In this document: positions 37,335-48,100 of the stretch, in pieces
Layout: each line of letters starts with the position of its first letter
Position numbering within the stretch: the stretch's first letter is position 1
Source of the DNA: an uncultured bacterium
GTDB taxonomy: Bacteria; Krumholzibacteriota; Krumholzibacteriia; LZORAL124-64-63
DNA length: 49,933 nt
NCBI GenBank assembly: GCA_903912525.1
Contig: CAIWHK010000033.1
Coordinates: forward strand, 1-49,933
Reading direction: 5' to 3'
Translations under genes and position numbers: made by a program
Notes under the pieces: model-generated
Seen by the model: only the letters and a program-made list of their open reading frames with translations
Databases searched by the model: none
What the model was told of the DNA's origin: nothing

Positions 37335-38198
37335 ATGATCCGATCGCTGATAATCGCCCTGCTTCTCGCGGCCGCGGCCGCTCCTTGCCTGGCCGACGGC
37401 GACTGCAACCATTTCCGGCCGGCGACGGCCGCCGAGCAGCAGGCCTACGCGGCCATGCGCGCGACCGTGTCGGGCGCCGCGCCCGCCGCGCCGAAGGATT
37501 GGCTGCGCACCGACCAGCTGGACCTGCAGGCCGGCGACGTGATCCCCGACTGCACGGGCCTCAGCGCCACGGCGCCCCTGCGCTACCGCTTCCGCTTCGA
37601 CTACGCCTGGGACAAGCGCATCGGCGAGGCGACCGCGCAGGCGGTCGGCACCTCGATGGCGCTGGGCACGGCGGGCCAGCAGGCGAAGCGGCAGGAGCTC
37701 GAGATGCAGCTCGACGCCGGGCGCGAGGCCCGCAAGCAGGCCCGGCGCGCCGGCAACACCGCCGAGTACGAGCGCATCGACGCGCAGATGAAGGCGCTCC
37801 GCGCCGAGCAGTCGGCCCTGGACGAACAGGTGTCGCAGGCCTTGATGGGCCAGATGCAGTCGGGCGAGTGGGCTGCGGCCATGAGCGCCGGCACGCCGCA
37901 GCGCCAGGAGGCGACGGTCACGGTGCACGTCAACGCCGACGTGGCGTGGGTGCCCGAGGATGCGCAGCCGGTCACGGTCGCCGGGGCCCGCGAGGCCTGG
38001 TGGCGGCCCGGCGACATGGGCTCGCTGGTGATCCTGGTCGGGCCGTGGGATGCGAAGACGCACCGGGCGAGCCTCGGAGCCGCCGCGCAGGTGACGCAGG
38101 CGCGGACCGTGGCCATCGAGATCCAGGCCGAGCGGGCGATGGCTGAGGCCATGGCGGCGGGGATGGATGTGGCGGCGATGGCGGGGGCGGTCAGGTAG
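37335..38198 (+). CDS. Exported coiled-coil protein, unknown function
   Basis: A 287-residue protein with a Sec signal peptide (MIRSLIIALLLAAAAAPCLA). The mature part has one Cys pair candidate (DGDCNHF and IPDCTGL), a long Arg/Glu/Gln-rich helical stretch at about 110-185 (KRQELEMQLDAGREARKQARR) typical of a coiled coil, then a beta-rich domain (EATVTVHVNADVAWVPEDAQPV). The ATG has GGGGG 7 nt upstream. It is divergent from the DUF2214 gene. No family is recognised. Confidence 0.7.
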   Translation: MIRSLIIALLLAAAAAPCLADGDCNHFRPATAAEQQAYAAMRATVSGAAPAAPKDWLRTDQLDLQAGDVIPDCTGLSATAPLRYRFRFDYAWDKRIGEATAQAVGTSMALGTAGQQAKRQELEMQLDAGREARKQARRAGNTAEYERIDAQMKALRAEQSALDEQVSQALMGQMQSGEWAAAMSAGTPQRQEATVTVHVNADVAWVPEDAQPVTVAGAREAWWRPGDMGSLVILVGPWDAKTHRASLGAAAQVTQARTVAIEIQAERAMAEAMAAGMDVAAMAGAVR

Positions 38199-38567
38199 GG
38201 CGGGCCGTCTTCCAGGGCGGTGGACTTGCGCCGGCGCAAGTGCGGGGTCCAGCCCCGCCCCAGCGCCCCTGGCGACCTGTTATTGGTATCACAAGATCAC
38301 AAAAAAGCACTATAAGAATAAAAGTAGCGCCCGACATTCGGTTCGGGATATGATTGTATGCCGACAACGCACCCAAGCGAACCCCGAGCCCCCGGGACGG
38401 TCCGAAGCATGTCCAGCGCCCTGGTCCGCCGCATCGCCCCGGGCATTCGCCTTGCTGGTCGCCCGGTCGCGATTGATGCTCGTGCGCTGAGATAGCGCCG
38501 CGCTTTCTCGCGGCGCCGGCAATAAAGAAGAAACCAAACCTCGCCCACGCCAGACAGGGAGACCTCG
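38199..38567 (+). promoter_or_regulatory. Intergenic region with REP-like palindrome and probable promoter
   Basis: After the palindrome at 38224-38241 comes a strikingly A-rich stretch. ATCACA (38288-38293), a 17-nt spacer and TATAAG (38311-38316) form a plausible sigma-70 promoter for the ligase gene, with a leader of roughly 245 nt. No gene is seen in the leader. Confidence 0.4.
38224..38241. repeat. 18-nt perfect palindrome, copy 1
   Basis: ACTTGCGCCGGCGCAAGT is a perfect 18-nt palindrome; exact copy at 48671-48688 and a one-mismatch copy at 41518-41535. All three lie in intergenic or decayed sequence. Copies 1 and 3 also share a GTGG flank when oriented alike. Confidence 0.75.
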
Positions 38568-40217
38568 ATGCAGACGTTTCGGGAGATCATCGCCGGACAC
38601 CAGGCCGCGGATGCGGAGATGCCGTGGCTGACCCTCGTCTCGGGCGACCAGGCCGAGCCGTACACCGTCGGGCAGATCGTCGCGCGCACCTGCGACTACT
38701 GCGCGTTCTATCGCGCGGCCGGCGTGGCCGAGGGCGATACGGTCGTGGTCATCCTGCGCGAGTCCCTGGACCTCGTCGCCGCGTTCTTCGCGGGCATCGT
38801 CTGCGGCGCCTTGCCGGCCTACTACTTCTACCCGTCCCCGAAGCAGTCGGTCGACGCGTTCCTCGCCTCCATCGACACGCTGCTGCTGCACAACGAGGTC
38901 AAGATCATCGTCAGCTATCCCGAGGTGATCTCGGTGCTGAAGGGGCATCATCGGATCTCGGTGCCGGAATTCGTGGGCTTCTACGAGAGCACCGAAGTGC
39001 CGGTGACCGGCCGCGCGGACCTGAACGCGTTCCCCGTCCCGATGCATGAGGCGTTCCTGCAGTTCTCGTCGGGGACGACGGGCGCGAAGAAGGGTGTCAA
39101 GATCTCGGTGAAGGCGCTGCTGAACCAGGTGCAGGCCTACGAGGAGTTCGTGCCGTACGCGCCCGGCGACAAGGTCGTGTCGTGGCTGCCCCACTACCAC
39201 GACATGGGGCTGATCGCCTGCATCCTGATGCCGTTCGTGCTCGGCGTGCCGGTCTACATGATGTCGCCGTTCGAATGGGTGCGGAACCCGCGCCTGCTGC
39301 TGGAGTGGCTGGACCGCGTGCGGGGCACGCACGTGTGGCTGCCGAACTTCGCGCTGGGCCACCTGGCGAAGTCGTGCGCCGACGATGAGCCGAATCGGTA
39401 CGACCTGGGCAGCGTCAAGCGCATCGTCTGCTGCTCGGAACCGGTGCTCAAGGGGACGGTGGACGAGTTCCTGGAGAAGTTCATCGCATCGGGCCTGTCG
39501 CCCGCCAGCCTGCAGAACTGCTTCGCGATGGCCGAGAACACGTTCGCGATGACGTCCACCCGCCAGGGACCGCTCACGTTCCTGACGGTCGACACGGAGC
39601 TGTTCCGGAAGGAACACCGCATCAGCCCTGCCGCCGAGGGCCGTTCGATCGCCAGCGCCGGGGCGCCGCTGAAGAACATCCGCATCGAGATCCGGTCGGA
39701 CGCCGGCGTCGCGCTGCCCGAGGACCACGTGGGCGAGATCACGATCCTCAGCGACTGCATGCTGGACAGCTACCACAACAACTGGGAGCAGACCCAGGTG
39801 GCGATGGCCGAAGGCTGGTTCAGGACCGGCGATCTCGGCTTCCTCCACGACGGCGAGCTGTACGTGACCGGCCGCAGCAAGGAAATGCTGATCATCGGCG
39901 GCGAGAACATCTACCCGCAGGACATCGAGGCGCTGCTCAACGCGAAGGACTACCTCATTCCCGGCCGGAACGTCGCCTTCGGGGTGGAGAACACGCGGAC
40001 GGGGACCGAGCAGCTGGTCATCCTGGCCGAGGCGCCGCCCGAGCACCTGCACGCCGACCTGATGCCCCTGCGCATCGAGATCATGAGCTCGCTCGGCGTG
40101 GCCGTGAGCCGGTTCGTGCTGCTGCCGCACATGACGCTGCTGAAGGGGACGGCGGGGAAGATCTCGCGGTATTTGAACAAGCAGGCGTATCTGGCGGGGA
40201 CGTTCAAGCGCGGGTGA
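38568..40217 (+). CDS. Fatty-acyl-AMP-ligase-like adenylate-forming enzyme
   Basis: A 549-residue ANL-superfamily enzyme that activates a carboxylic acid with ATP. Motifs are the A3 loop FSSGTTGAKKG (about 166-176), WLPHYHDMGLIACIL (about 205-219, the YHDMGL block typical of fatty acyl-AMP ligases), GWFRTGDLGF, GRSKEMLIIGGENIYPQDIE, and the C-terminal catalytic Lys in LKGTAGKISRY. The YHDMGL motif points to a FAAL that would load an acyl carrier protein, but no carrier protein or polyketide synthase is adjacent, so an acyl-CoA-ligase role remains possible. The upstream leader is long and A-rich. The ATG is the only sensible start. Confidence 0.85.
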   Translation: MQTFREIIAGHQAADAEMPWLTLVSGDQAEPYTVGQIVARTCDYCAFYRAAGVAEGDTVVVILRESLDLVAAFFAGIVCGALPAYYFYPSPKQSVDAFLASIDTLLLHNEVKIIVSYPEVISVLKGHHRISVPEFVGFYESTEVPVTGRADLNAFPVPMHEAFLQFSSGTTGAKKGVKISVKALLNQVQAYEEFVPYAPGDKVVSWLPHYHDMGLIACILMPFVLGVPVYMMSPFEWVRNPRLLLEWLDRVRGTHVWLPNFALGHLAKSCADDEPNRYDLGSVKRIVCCSEPVLKGTVDEFLEKFIASGLSPASLQNCFAMAENTFAMTSTRQGPLTFLTVDTELFRKEHRISPAAEGRSIASAGAPLKNIRIEIRSDAGVALPEDHVGEITILSDCMLDSYHNNWEQTQVAMAEGWFRTGDLGFLHDGELYVTGRSKEMLIIGGENIYPQDIEALLNAKDYLIPGRNVAFGVENTRTGTEQLVILAEAPPEHLHADLMPLRIEIMSSLGVAVSRFVLLPHMTLLKGTAGKISRYLNKQAYLAGTFKRG

Positions 40218-40250
40218 GGGCGGGGCGGGGGTGGTCATAGCCTTTTTGGC

Positions 40251-40308
40251 TTGACCAGCTTGCGTGTTTTGCCTATGATGTCGTCAATTTACGACGTAAA
40301 TTGACGAC
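40251..40308 (+). promoter_or_regulatory. Sigma-70 promoter followed by a perfect 29-nt palindromic operator
   Basis: TTGACC (40251-40256), a 17-nt spacer and TATGAT (40274-40279) form a near-consensus promoter. Immediately after the -10 box, 40280-40308 is a perfect palindrome with half-site GTCGTCAATTTACG around a central A. It covers the expected transcription start, so a bound protein would block initiation; as RNA it would form a 14-bp hairpin. It ends 13 nt before the ATPase start codon. Confidence 0.8.
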
Positions 40309-40321
40309 AAGGTGGTCAGCT

Positions 40322-41461
40322 ATGTACAAGCGTTGCCTCCAGGTTCCCCAGCGGAGCTTCTTCCTGCTCGGCCCCCGCGGTTCGGGCAAGAGCACCTGGC
40401 TGCGCGCGAACTTCCCCGACGCCCATGTCATCGACCTGCTCTCCGAGGAGCACTACCAGCGGCTGCTTGCCCAACCGGGGCGATTCGCCGACGAACTGCG
40501 GGCTCTGGAGCCCGGCCGCTGGGTCGTGGTCGACGAAATCCAGCGCCTGCCGTCGCTGCTCAATGAAGTGCACCGCTTCGGCGAGGAGAAGCAGCTCCGG
40601 TTCGCGCTGTGCGGATCCAGCGCGCGCAAACTCAAGCGGGCGGGCGTCAATCTCCTGGCGGGCCGTGCCCTGCCAAGAGCCATGCATCCGTTCGTGCCCG
40701 AGGAGCTGGGCGATCACTTCAACCTCGAGGCCGCGCTCCGCTATGGACTGCTGCCGATCGTCGGCGATTCGTCCGAGCCCGACGAGACCCTGGCCGCTTA
40801 TGCGCGCCTCTACCTGAAGGAGGAGATCCAGGCCGAAGCAGCGGTGCGCAACCTGCCCGGCTTCGCGCGGTTCCTTCCCATTGCCGCTCTCTACCACGGC
40901 CAGACCGTGAACACGTCCAACATCGCGAGGGAAGCCGGCGTCGCGCGGACGACGGTTTCCGGGTATCTCGACATTTTGGAAGAAACGCTGCTGTGCTTCC
41001 GCGTCCCCGGCTTCGAGGCGAAGCTGCGCGTGCGCGAACGCAAGCTGCCGAAGTGGTACTGGTGCGATTCGGGCATCGTGCGGGCGATGCGCGGCTCACG
41101 CGGGGCGATCGTGCCCGAAGAGCGCGGCGCCCTGTTCGAAGGCCTGGTCGCCCAGCTCCTGCGCGCCTATCGCGACTACACGGGAATGTGCGACAACATC
41201 ACCTACTGGTCCGCGGAGTCGCGCAACACCGAGGTCGATTTCATCCTGACGACCGGACAGAAACACGTCGCCATCGAGGTGAAGTCGGGCGCCAACGTCA
41301 CGGACAAGTGGTTCGCCGGCCTGAGGGCGGTCGCGCCGCTGGCTGGGCTCGAGCGGCGCATCGTCGTCTATCCCACGGGGCCGACTCTCAGGACAGAGGA
41401 TGGCATCGAAGTGATGCCGTTCGCGGGCCTGGCACGGGTGCTGGCCGAGGGCGGGCTGTAG
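40322..41461 (+). CDS. AAA-family ATPase with DUF4143 domain
   Basis: A 379-residue protein. Walker A is GPRGSGKS (17-24) and Walker B is WVVVDEIQRLP (about 74-84). A sensor-like FALCGSSARKLKRAG block and GRALPRAMHPFVPEEL follow, then a winged-helix-like segment (NTSNIAREAGVARTTVSGYLDILEE), and a C-terminal DUF4143 nuclease-like fold with the (D/E)xK-like pattern NTEVDFILTTGQKHVAIEVKSG. Such solitary ATPases are widespread, often mobile, and functionally obscure. The ATG at 40322 with AAGG upstream is favoured. The palindrome at its promoter and the internal helix-turn-helix suggest autoregulation (inference). Confidence 0.85.
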   Translation: MYKRCLQVPQRSFFLLGPRGSGKSTWLRANFPDAHVIDLLSEEHYQRLLAQPGRFADELRALEPGRWVVVDEIQRLPSLLNEVHRFGEEKQLRFALCGSSARKLKRAGVNLLAGRALPRAMHPFVPEELGDHFNLEAALRYGLLPIVGDSSEPDETLAAYARLYLKEEIQAEAAVRNLPGFARFLPIAALYHGQTVNTSNIAREAGVARTTVSGYLDILEETLLCFRVPGFEAKLRVRERKLPKWYWCDSGIVRAMRGSRGAIVPEERGALFEGLVAQLLRAYRDYTGMCDNITYWSAESRNTEVDFILTTGQKHVAIEVKSGANVTDKWFAGLRAVAPLAGLERRIVVYPTGPTLRTEDGIEVMPFAGLARVLAEGGL

Positions 41462-41479
41462 CATTTCCTTGCCCAGTCC

Positions 41480-41674
41480 ATGCTCGATCTGCATGAGAAT
41501 TACCCGATCTCTATGAGACTTGCGCCGGGGCAAGTCGCCGCCGGCATCACCACCTTCCGCCGCCGCAAGCTGGCGCGCATCTACGCATGCCTCCCCCTGA
41601 AATGCCCGAAGTGCGGCGAGCCGATGCGCATCATCGCGTTCGGGTTCGACCAGACGCCCGTGCCCCGCTCGTGA
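41480..41674 (+). pseudogene. C-terminal remnant of an IS91-like (Y2) transposase
   Basis: The frame reads ...RRRKLARIYACLPLKCPKCGEPMRIIAFGFDQ..., matching the C-terminal zinc-binding tail (L-x-CP-x-CGG-x-MR-[IV]-[IV]-AF) of IS91/IS801-type transposases. Only about 40 codons remain; the catalytic HUH/tyrosine part is absent. It carries the imperfect copy of the 18-nt palindrome at its 5' edge. It marks a decayed insertion at the border of the PadR/SEDS segment. Confidence 0.6.
41518..41535. repeat. 18-nt palindrome, imperfect copy 2
   Basis: ACTTGCGCCGGGGCAAGT differs from the copies at 38224 and 48671 by one base. It sits at the 5' edge of the transposase remnant. Confidence 0.6.
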
Positions 41675-41730
41675 ATGCAATCCTGCTCGTACAGCCCAGG
41701 GGAAAGGTGCCGAACCGGGCGGAAAAGGCC

Positions 41731-41775
41731 TTGACGGCCGGCTTGGCCTCGTGTATCTAGGCATAGATATACGAG
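41731..41775 (+). promoter_or_regulatory. Promoter with PadR-type operator
   Basis: TTGACG (41731-41736), a 17-nt spacer and TATCTA (41754-41759) form a promoter. Overlapping the -10 box, CTCGTGTATCTA (41748-41759) is repeated inverted at 41764-41775 with one mismatch. This is the expected position for autorepression by the PadR protein encoded 26 nt downstream. Confidence 0.7.
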
Positions 41776-41800
41776 GTGTGGAGTCTCGAAAGGGGGCGCG

Positions 41801-42127
41801 ATGTCGGTCGACAAGGAGCTGTTGAAGGGGAGTACGCAAACCCTCGTCCTGACCCTGCTTGCGCGCAAGGAGATGTACGGCTACCAGCTCATCAAGGAGC
41901 TCGAGCTTCTTTCGGGCGGGCTGTTCGAGCTGCGCGAGGGCACGCTTTACCCGATCCTGCACGCGCTGGAAGCCGAGCGGTGCGTCCGCTCCGAGTGGTC
42001 GAGCGGCGACGGGGCCCGGCAACGGAAGTACTACTCAATCACCAAGGCCGGGCGGGCGGCGCTCAAGGACAAGAAAGTACAGTGGTCGGAGTTCCGGTCC
42101 GCGGTCGACAAGGTCGTCTTTGGGTGA
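41801..42127 (+). CDS. PadR-family transcriptional repressor
   Basis: A 108-residue winged-helix regulator: LLKGSTQTLVLTLLARKEMYGYQLIKELELLSGGLFELREGTLYPILHALE is the canonical PadR N-terminal domain (interrupted here only for brevity), followed by GARQRKYYSITKAGRAAL. It probably represses its own operon through the inverted repeat at 41748-41775 and thereby the downstream SEDS-family gene, 35 nt away. Codon use is less GC-extreme than in the neighbours. Confidence 0.93.
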   Translation: MSVDKELLKGSTQTLVLTLLARKEMYGYQLIKELELLSGGLFELREGTLYPILHALEAERCVRSEWSSGDGARQRKYYSITKAGRAALKDKKVQWSEFRSAVDKVVFG

Positions 42128-45100
42128 GCGGTCGGGAAAGTACAAGACCAAAGGGAGCGATGATGGAAGAGAGCGCTTTGGATCGTTATCTCAAGGAAGT
42201 CCTGAGTCATGTCCGATTCAAGGACGTGCATGCCGAGATCCGGCGCGAGCTCACCACCCATGCCGAAGAGCTCCGGGAGCATCTGCGAAGCCTGGAGAGC
42301 CCGGAGCCGCTGGGGGGCGACGACGCCGGCCGGATCGACGCGATGATCGTCCGGAAGCTGGGCGCAGCTGAAACGTTGGGACGCCAATTCGACCTGGCGC
42401 ACCGGCCTCGCTTCGATTGGACGCTTGCCGTTCTGGTGGGCTTGCTGCTCTCGGTCGGCCTGAGCGCCATGGGCAAGTTCGGACTTCTCGGGCGCCAGGG
42501 GCTTTGGTCGCTCCTGGGACTGGGGACGCTGGTCGGCCTGTTCTTCGTGCGGCCGGCGGCGCTCAGGCGCGCGTCCCTCGGGATCTATGTGGTGACCTTT
42601 TTACTCTGCGCGCTTTCCCTCTTCGGTGGCGCGTCGGTCAGCGCATTCCATGCCGGGCAGCCCTATCTTTCCGTCGGAGGCCTCCAGATAAAGATCGTGG
42701 ATTTGAGCGTGATCCTCTTCGCGTTCGCGCTTGCCGGGTTGCTGCAGGCGCAAGCGACGAAGACGCGGATCGCGCAGGCGGGTCTGCTGATCGCCAGTCT
42801 TGCGCCGCTCGGGGGATATCTCTTCGCGGGTTCGGTCTATCCGGGGGTGCTCTATTTCTGCGTGACCCTGGCCCTGATGCTCGTCGCCGGCTGTACGGGC
42901 TCCTTTGTGCGGACCTATGGGATCATGGGCGGCCTGCTTCTCGCGAGCACTGTCCAGTCCCGCTCATTCGTGTCTGCCGTGGACCTTTCGCGCGTCGCGG
43001 GAGCGGAGCGGCACACGGACTTCATCTTCGCCTCTGTTAGCGATTCTTCGCTGGTGTTCGGGGTCCTGGCGATGACCGCGGGGGTGGGGCTGGTCATTCA
43101 TCTCGCGTCGCGCGTTCGCGAGCTCAGGAGCCCCTACCTGCGCACACTTCTAGCCGGGACGGCGGCGCTCTTCGGTGTGGAAGTGCTCTGGAGCCTGCTT
43201 TCCAATTCCGGCATCGGGCCCGTGCCGGTGACGGGGGTGAACTTCCCGTTTCTCAGTTACGGAGGCTCGCTCATGGTCGTGCATCTGGGGTTGATCGGAA
43301 TCGCGCTTGGCGCCTACCGCCGGAGAACGCTGGCCTCCTAGCGGGCGGCGGGTCGAGATAGGGTTCTGTCCCGCATACGCAGGCGTTGTGGGGACGGCGC
43401 AGTTGCGCCGTTCCCCAGGCTCGACACAGGGCGGGCATCCTTGCCCCGCCGTCTACCCGCCTGCGATCACCCCGATCTTCCGCAACATCCCCGCGAACAC
43501 CACCTCATGCAGCGGGAACAGCGAATACCAGTACAGGCGGCCGCGCCAACCGAGCGGGTCGAAGATGGCGGTCTGGCGGATCGTGGTTCCCGTGCCGTCG
43601 GGCACGACCTCGAACTCCAGCCAGGCGCGGCCCGGCACCTTCATCTCGGCGGCGAGCCTGAGGCGGCGTCCGGGCTCGAGCGCCTCGACGCGCCAGAAGT
43701 CGACCGTCTCGCCAATGCGCAGTCGTGTCGGATGCGGGCGGCCGCGACGCAGCCCCACGCCGCCGACCAGGATGTCCAGCCAGCCGCGCACCTTCCACAG
43801 CAGGTTGCAGCAGTACCAGCCCGAGTCGCCGCCGATGGACTCGATCGGTACGAACGATGCGGCGGGCGACGCGGCGACGCGGATGGTGCGCGAGTCGACC
43901 AGCCTGGTCCCGAACCTGACGCCGCCCCAGGTGCGCGGGTCGCCCGCCGACGACAGGGCGTCGGACCAGCGCGTTTCCGCGAACTCCCGGTCTTCGCGCA
44001 CCAGGGCGCGCCGGATGGCCTCGGCGATGCCCACCGGCCGCACGGCGAACGCCGCGAGCGCCGACGGGTCGCGGACGATCGTCGGATGGATGATGCTCTC
44101 GATGAGCTTGCGCCCGATCCGCGCATAGAGTGGCGTGACCAGGCCCAGCCACAGGCTCGACAGGTACGGCGTCAGCACCGGCACGGGCAGCATCTTCAGT
44201 GGCAGGCGTCTTTGGCGCGCGTACTCGCGCATGATGTCGGCGTAGCTGACGCGGTCGGCGCCGCCGATCTCGAAGATGCCGCCGGCTTGGGGCGACAGAC
44301 TCAGCGCTTCGACCAGGTAGGCGAGCAGGTCGTCGATGGCGATGGGCTGCGCCATGACGTGCACCCAGCGGGGCGTGATCATCACCGGCAAGCGTTCGGT
44401 CAGCGAGCGGATCATCTCGTACGAGAGGCTGCCCGAGCCGATGACGATCGACGCGCGGAACTCGACCAGCGGGACGCCGGCCTCGCGCAGGATGCGGCCG
44501 ACCTCGTGGCGGCTGCGCAGGTGCGGCGACAGTTCCTCGTCGGCGCTGCCGAGGCCGCCCACGTAGACGATGCGCGTGATGCCCGCGGCGCGCGCCGCCT
44601 CGGCGAAGTTGCGGGCGCCCAGGCGGTCGGCTTCCTCGAACGCGTCGGCGCCCATCGAGTGCACCAGGTAATAGGCGGTGCCGACACCGTGCAGGGGGGC
44701 GTCGAGGCTCGCGCGATCCATCACGTCGCCGGCCACCACGTCGATGCCCGCGGGGAGCTGCGCGCGCAGCGCCTCCGGACGGCGCACCATGGCGCGCACG
44801 GCCAGGCCGCGGCTCGCGAGCAGTCGCACCAGGCGCCCGCCGATGTAGCCGCTGGCGCCGGTTACGAGGACCGGCGCCGCGCTTTGGGGGCTCGTTTCGT
44901 GGCTGGTCGTGTCGTTCATGCGGCATCCCTTATCTGTCGGGGTCCCGGCTGTCGGGCTCGCGACCTGACATGAGCCCACCCTAGGTCATTTGGCCCCCCG
45001 GCGCCCCATGGCAACTTTTCCCCAAAAATACCCTTGCCGGGGATTCATTGTATATGTATTGTACAGGACAGAGCGTAGACAGTCAACCGGCCATTGGGGC

Positions 45101-48100
45101 CGGAAGCGCCATACAAGACCCCAACGGGGAGAACGACCATGAAAAAGCGGGCTACCTGGATGACCCTGCTCGCGATCCTGGCCTTGGCGGCCGGGCTCAG
45201 CGGGTGTTCGTCGAACGAATCGAGCCTGACGGCTCCCGGCGTGCCGGGCGCGGACGGCAAGGATGGGATGGGCACGAGCGCCGTGACGACCGGCGGTCCC
45301 GACATCGTGGACACGGCCATCGGGGCGGGCAACTTCACGACCCTCGTGGCGGCCGTGCAGGCCGCCGGCCTGGAGAGCGCCCTGCGCGCCGACGGACCGT
45401 TCACTGTTTTTGCGCCGACCGACGCCGCGTTCGCCAAGCTGCCCGCGGGCTTCGTGACGCAGCTGCTGGCGCCGCGCAACCAGGGCAAGCTGCAGGAGCT
45501 GCTGCTCTATCACGTGGCCGCGGGCGAGGTCTTCTCGCGCGACCTGCGTCCCATGCAGTTCGTGCCGACCCTGGCGGACAAGTACCTCTGGGTCCGCAAG
45601 TTCTGGAACGGCACGGTGAAGGTCAACAACGCCCGCGTCATCGCGGCCGATGTCGATGCCAGCAACGGCGTCATCCACGTGATCGACACCGTGCTCGTGC
45701 CGCAGGGCTTCACGCTGGTGCCGGAACTGCCGGGCCCGACCGGCGACATCGTCGACACCGCCATCGCCGCCGGCTCGTTCAACACGCTCGTGGCCGCCGC
45801 CGGCGCCGCCGACCTGGTGGGCGCGCTGAAGGGTCCCGGCCCGCTGACGGTCTTCGCGCCGAGCGATGCCGCGTTCGCCAAGCTGCCGCAGGAGCTGGTG
45901 GCCGCGCTGCTGCTGCCCGAGAACAAGGCGAAGCTGCAGCAGCTGCTGCTGTACCACGTGGTGTCCGGCCGCGTGCTGGCGGGCGACCTGAACTACTACC
46001 AGCGCGTGCCGACGCTGCAGGGCAGCACCGTCACGGTCATCAAGTGGTTCGGCAACGTCTGGGTCAACACGTCGAAGGTGACGGCGGCCGATGTGCTGGC
46101 GACCAACGGCGTCATCCACGTGATCGATCGCGTGCTGATCCCGCGCGGCTTCACCATCGCCACCAAGGCGGGAACGTTCGACCAGGAAGGCCTCGACGCA
46201 CTGCAGACCGGCAAGGACGCCGGCGAGCTGCCGCCGACCGAGCTGCCGGTCGAATACCTCGGTGAAACCCGGTAGATTCGCGGTTCATCGCAGTCAATAG
46301 CAGTCCATCGCAGTTAATCGCAGTCAATAGCGATAAAGAGGCGGGCCTCACAGGGGGCCCGCCTTCTTTATGTCCAACGATGATGCGTGTGTTCAGCTGA
46401 GGAGCTCGTTGAGCGCGCCCGCGAAATCGTCGGGCGCCATGGCGAGGCGGGCGTCGATGTCCGCGAGGGTCGTCGCGTACGAGGGCGCCGAGCCGCCGCC
46501 GGCCAGGATGCCGACCTGCGGCCCCACGAGGCGGCGCAGCAGTTCGATCTGCGCAGCCACCACCGCATCGCCGGGCGGATAGATCAGGCTGAGGAACACC
46601 GCGCGCGCGCCGCGGATGTCGACCGCCAGGGCGATCTCCTCGGCCGGCATATCGGCGCCCAGGTAGAGCACCTCCCAGCCCAGATCCAGTCCCAGGGATG
46701 CCGCCAGCAGCGCGCCCAGTTCATGACGGTTCCGCGACGGCGAGGCCACCACCAGCAGGGGCGAACCGGTCGCCGGCACCTGGTTGGCGTTGGCCGTCGC
46801 CAGGAACGTCTGCACGATCGTCGAGGCCATGTGCTCGTGCGCGATCCGTAAGCTGCCGTCGCGCCACAGTTCGCCGACGCGCTGCAGCAGGGGCTGGATC
46901 AGTTCCTGGCGCAGCGTCGGCCGGCTCAAGTGCATGGTGGCGCGTTCCAGCACGCTCTCGAGCGCGCCCGGCTGCAGCGCCGCTACCGCGACGAGCGCCT
47001 CGTCGAGCAGCGCGGCAGCGGTCTTCGCTCCGGGCGTGGTCCCGGCCGGCGGGAAGGGCCGGGCCGCGCCGGCCGCGGCGGGCGGCAATTCCGCGACGAG
47101 CGCGCGCAGGTCGTCCAGCGTGCCGGTCGCGACATCCCCGATGCGGTGGTCGGCGGCGGTCAATCGCCGCAGCAGCAGGAGCCGCTCGATATCCAGGTCC
47201 GAGTACAGCCGCCGCCCCGTGTCGGTGCGCCCGGGCGCCACGACGCCGTACCGCCGTTCCCAGGCCCGCAGCAACAGCTGGTTCAGCCCGGTCCGCCGGG
47301 ACACCACGGCGATGCTGTGGCGGGGGGCGGTGTCGGGCGCGGCGCCTGGCGCGCTGTCGCGGTTCGCGGGCATGCGGTGCTCCTGGGGGGAGGCAGCGGG
47401 TTGGTTTCGTGGCGTGTCGACCAGATTATAGAGTTTTGTATAGATGTTGTCCAGTTGAATTCAAGACGGGAAGCGATGGTGGGCCAATGGGAACCCAAAG
47501 CGACACCAGAAGGAAAACGGTGTGACGCGAGTTTCCTGATCCCCGGGGTTATCGGGCGGCAGCACTACCCCAACGGGCACACCCGCAACGCCTGGACCGA
47601 CACTCTGACGGACGGCGTCCAACTTGTCCGCAAGGCCCATCCGGTCGCCGCCGCCAACGGAAGCGCCGGCGCGTGACATGAGTGCATGCCGGACACAGTC
47701 GATCGCCTATGCGCGAAAAATCCCGGCTCCCGCCTGCAAATCGCTGCGCCATGAAACCGATGCGGTGATAGTCTCAGGCCCTCGCCTTTCTGACAGGCAG
47801 CGCGGGTCTGCAGGGGCCGTGTCACAATCGACGGTTGGAGGGGTGCAATCCCAGGGCGGCCGGGGAAGAATGGGCGGTTGCTGTTGCTATTCGCTCCTGC
47901 CGGCATCACATGGTCTGGCCCCGTTGCATGGTGTCACCCGACGGATCTGGAGGTATATCATGGCGTCCCGACCCCTTGCCTGCCGACGCTCTGCCTGCCT
48001 GCCCCTGTTCGCCATGCTGGCGCTGTGCGCTGCGGGCTGCGCCACGACGGATCGCTGGCTCGTGGACCCTTCGGCATCGTCAGGGCTGTATGTAGTGTCG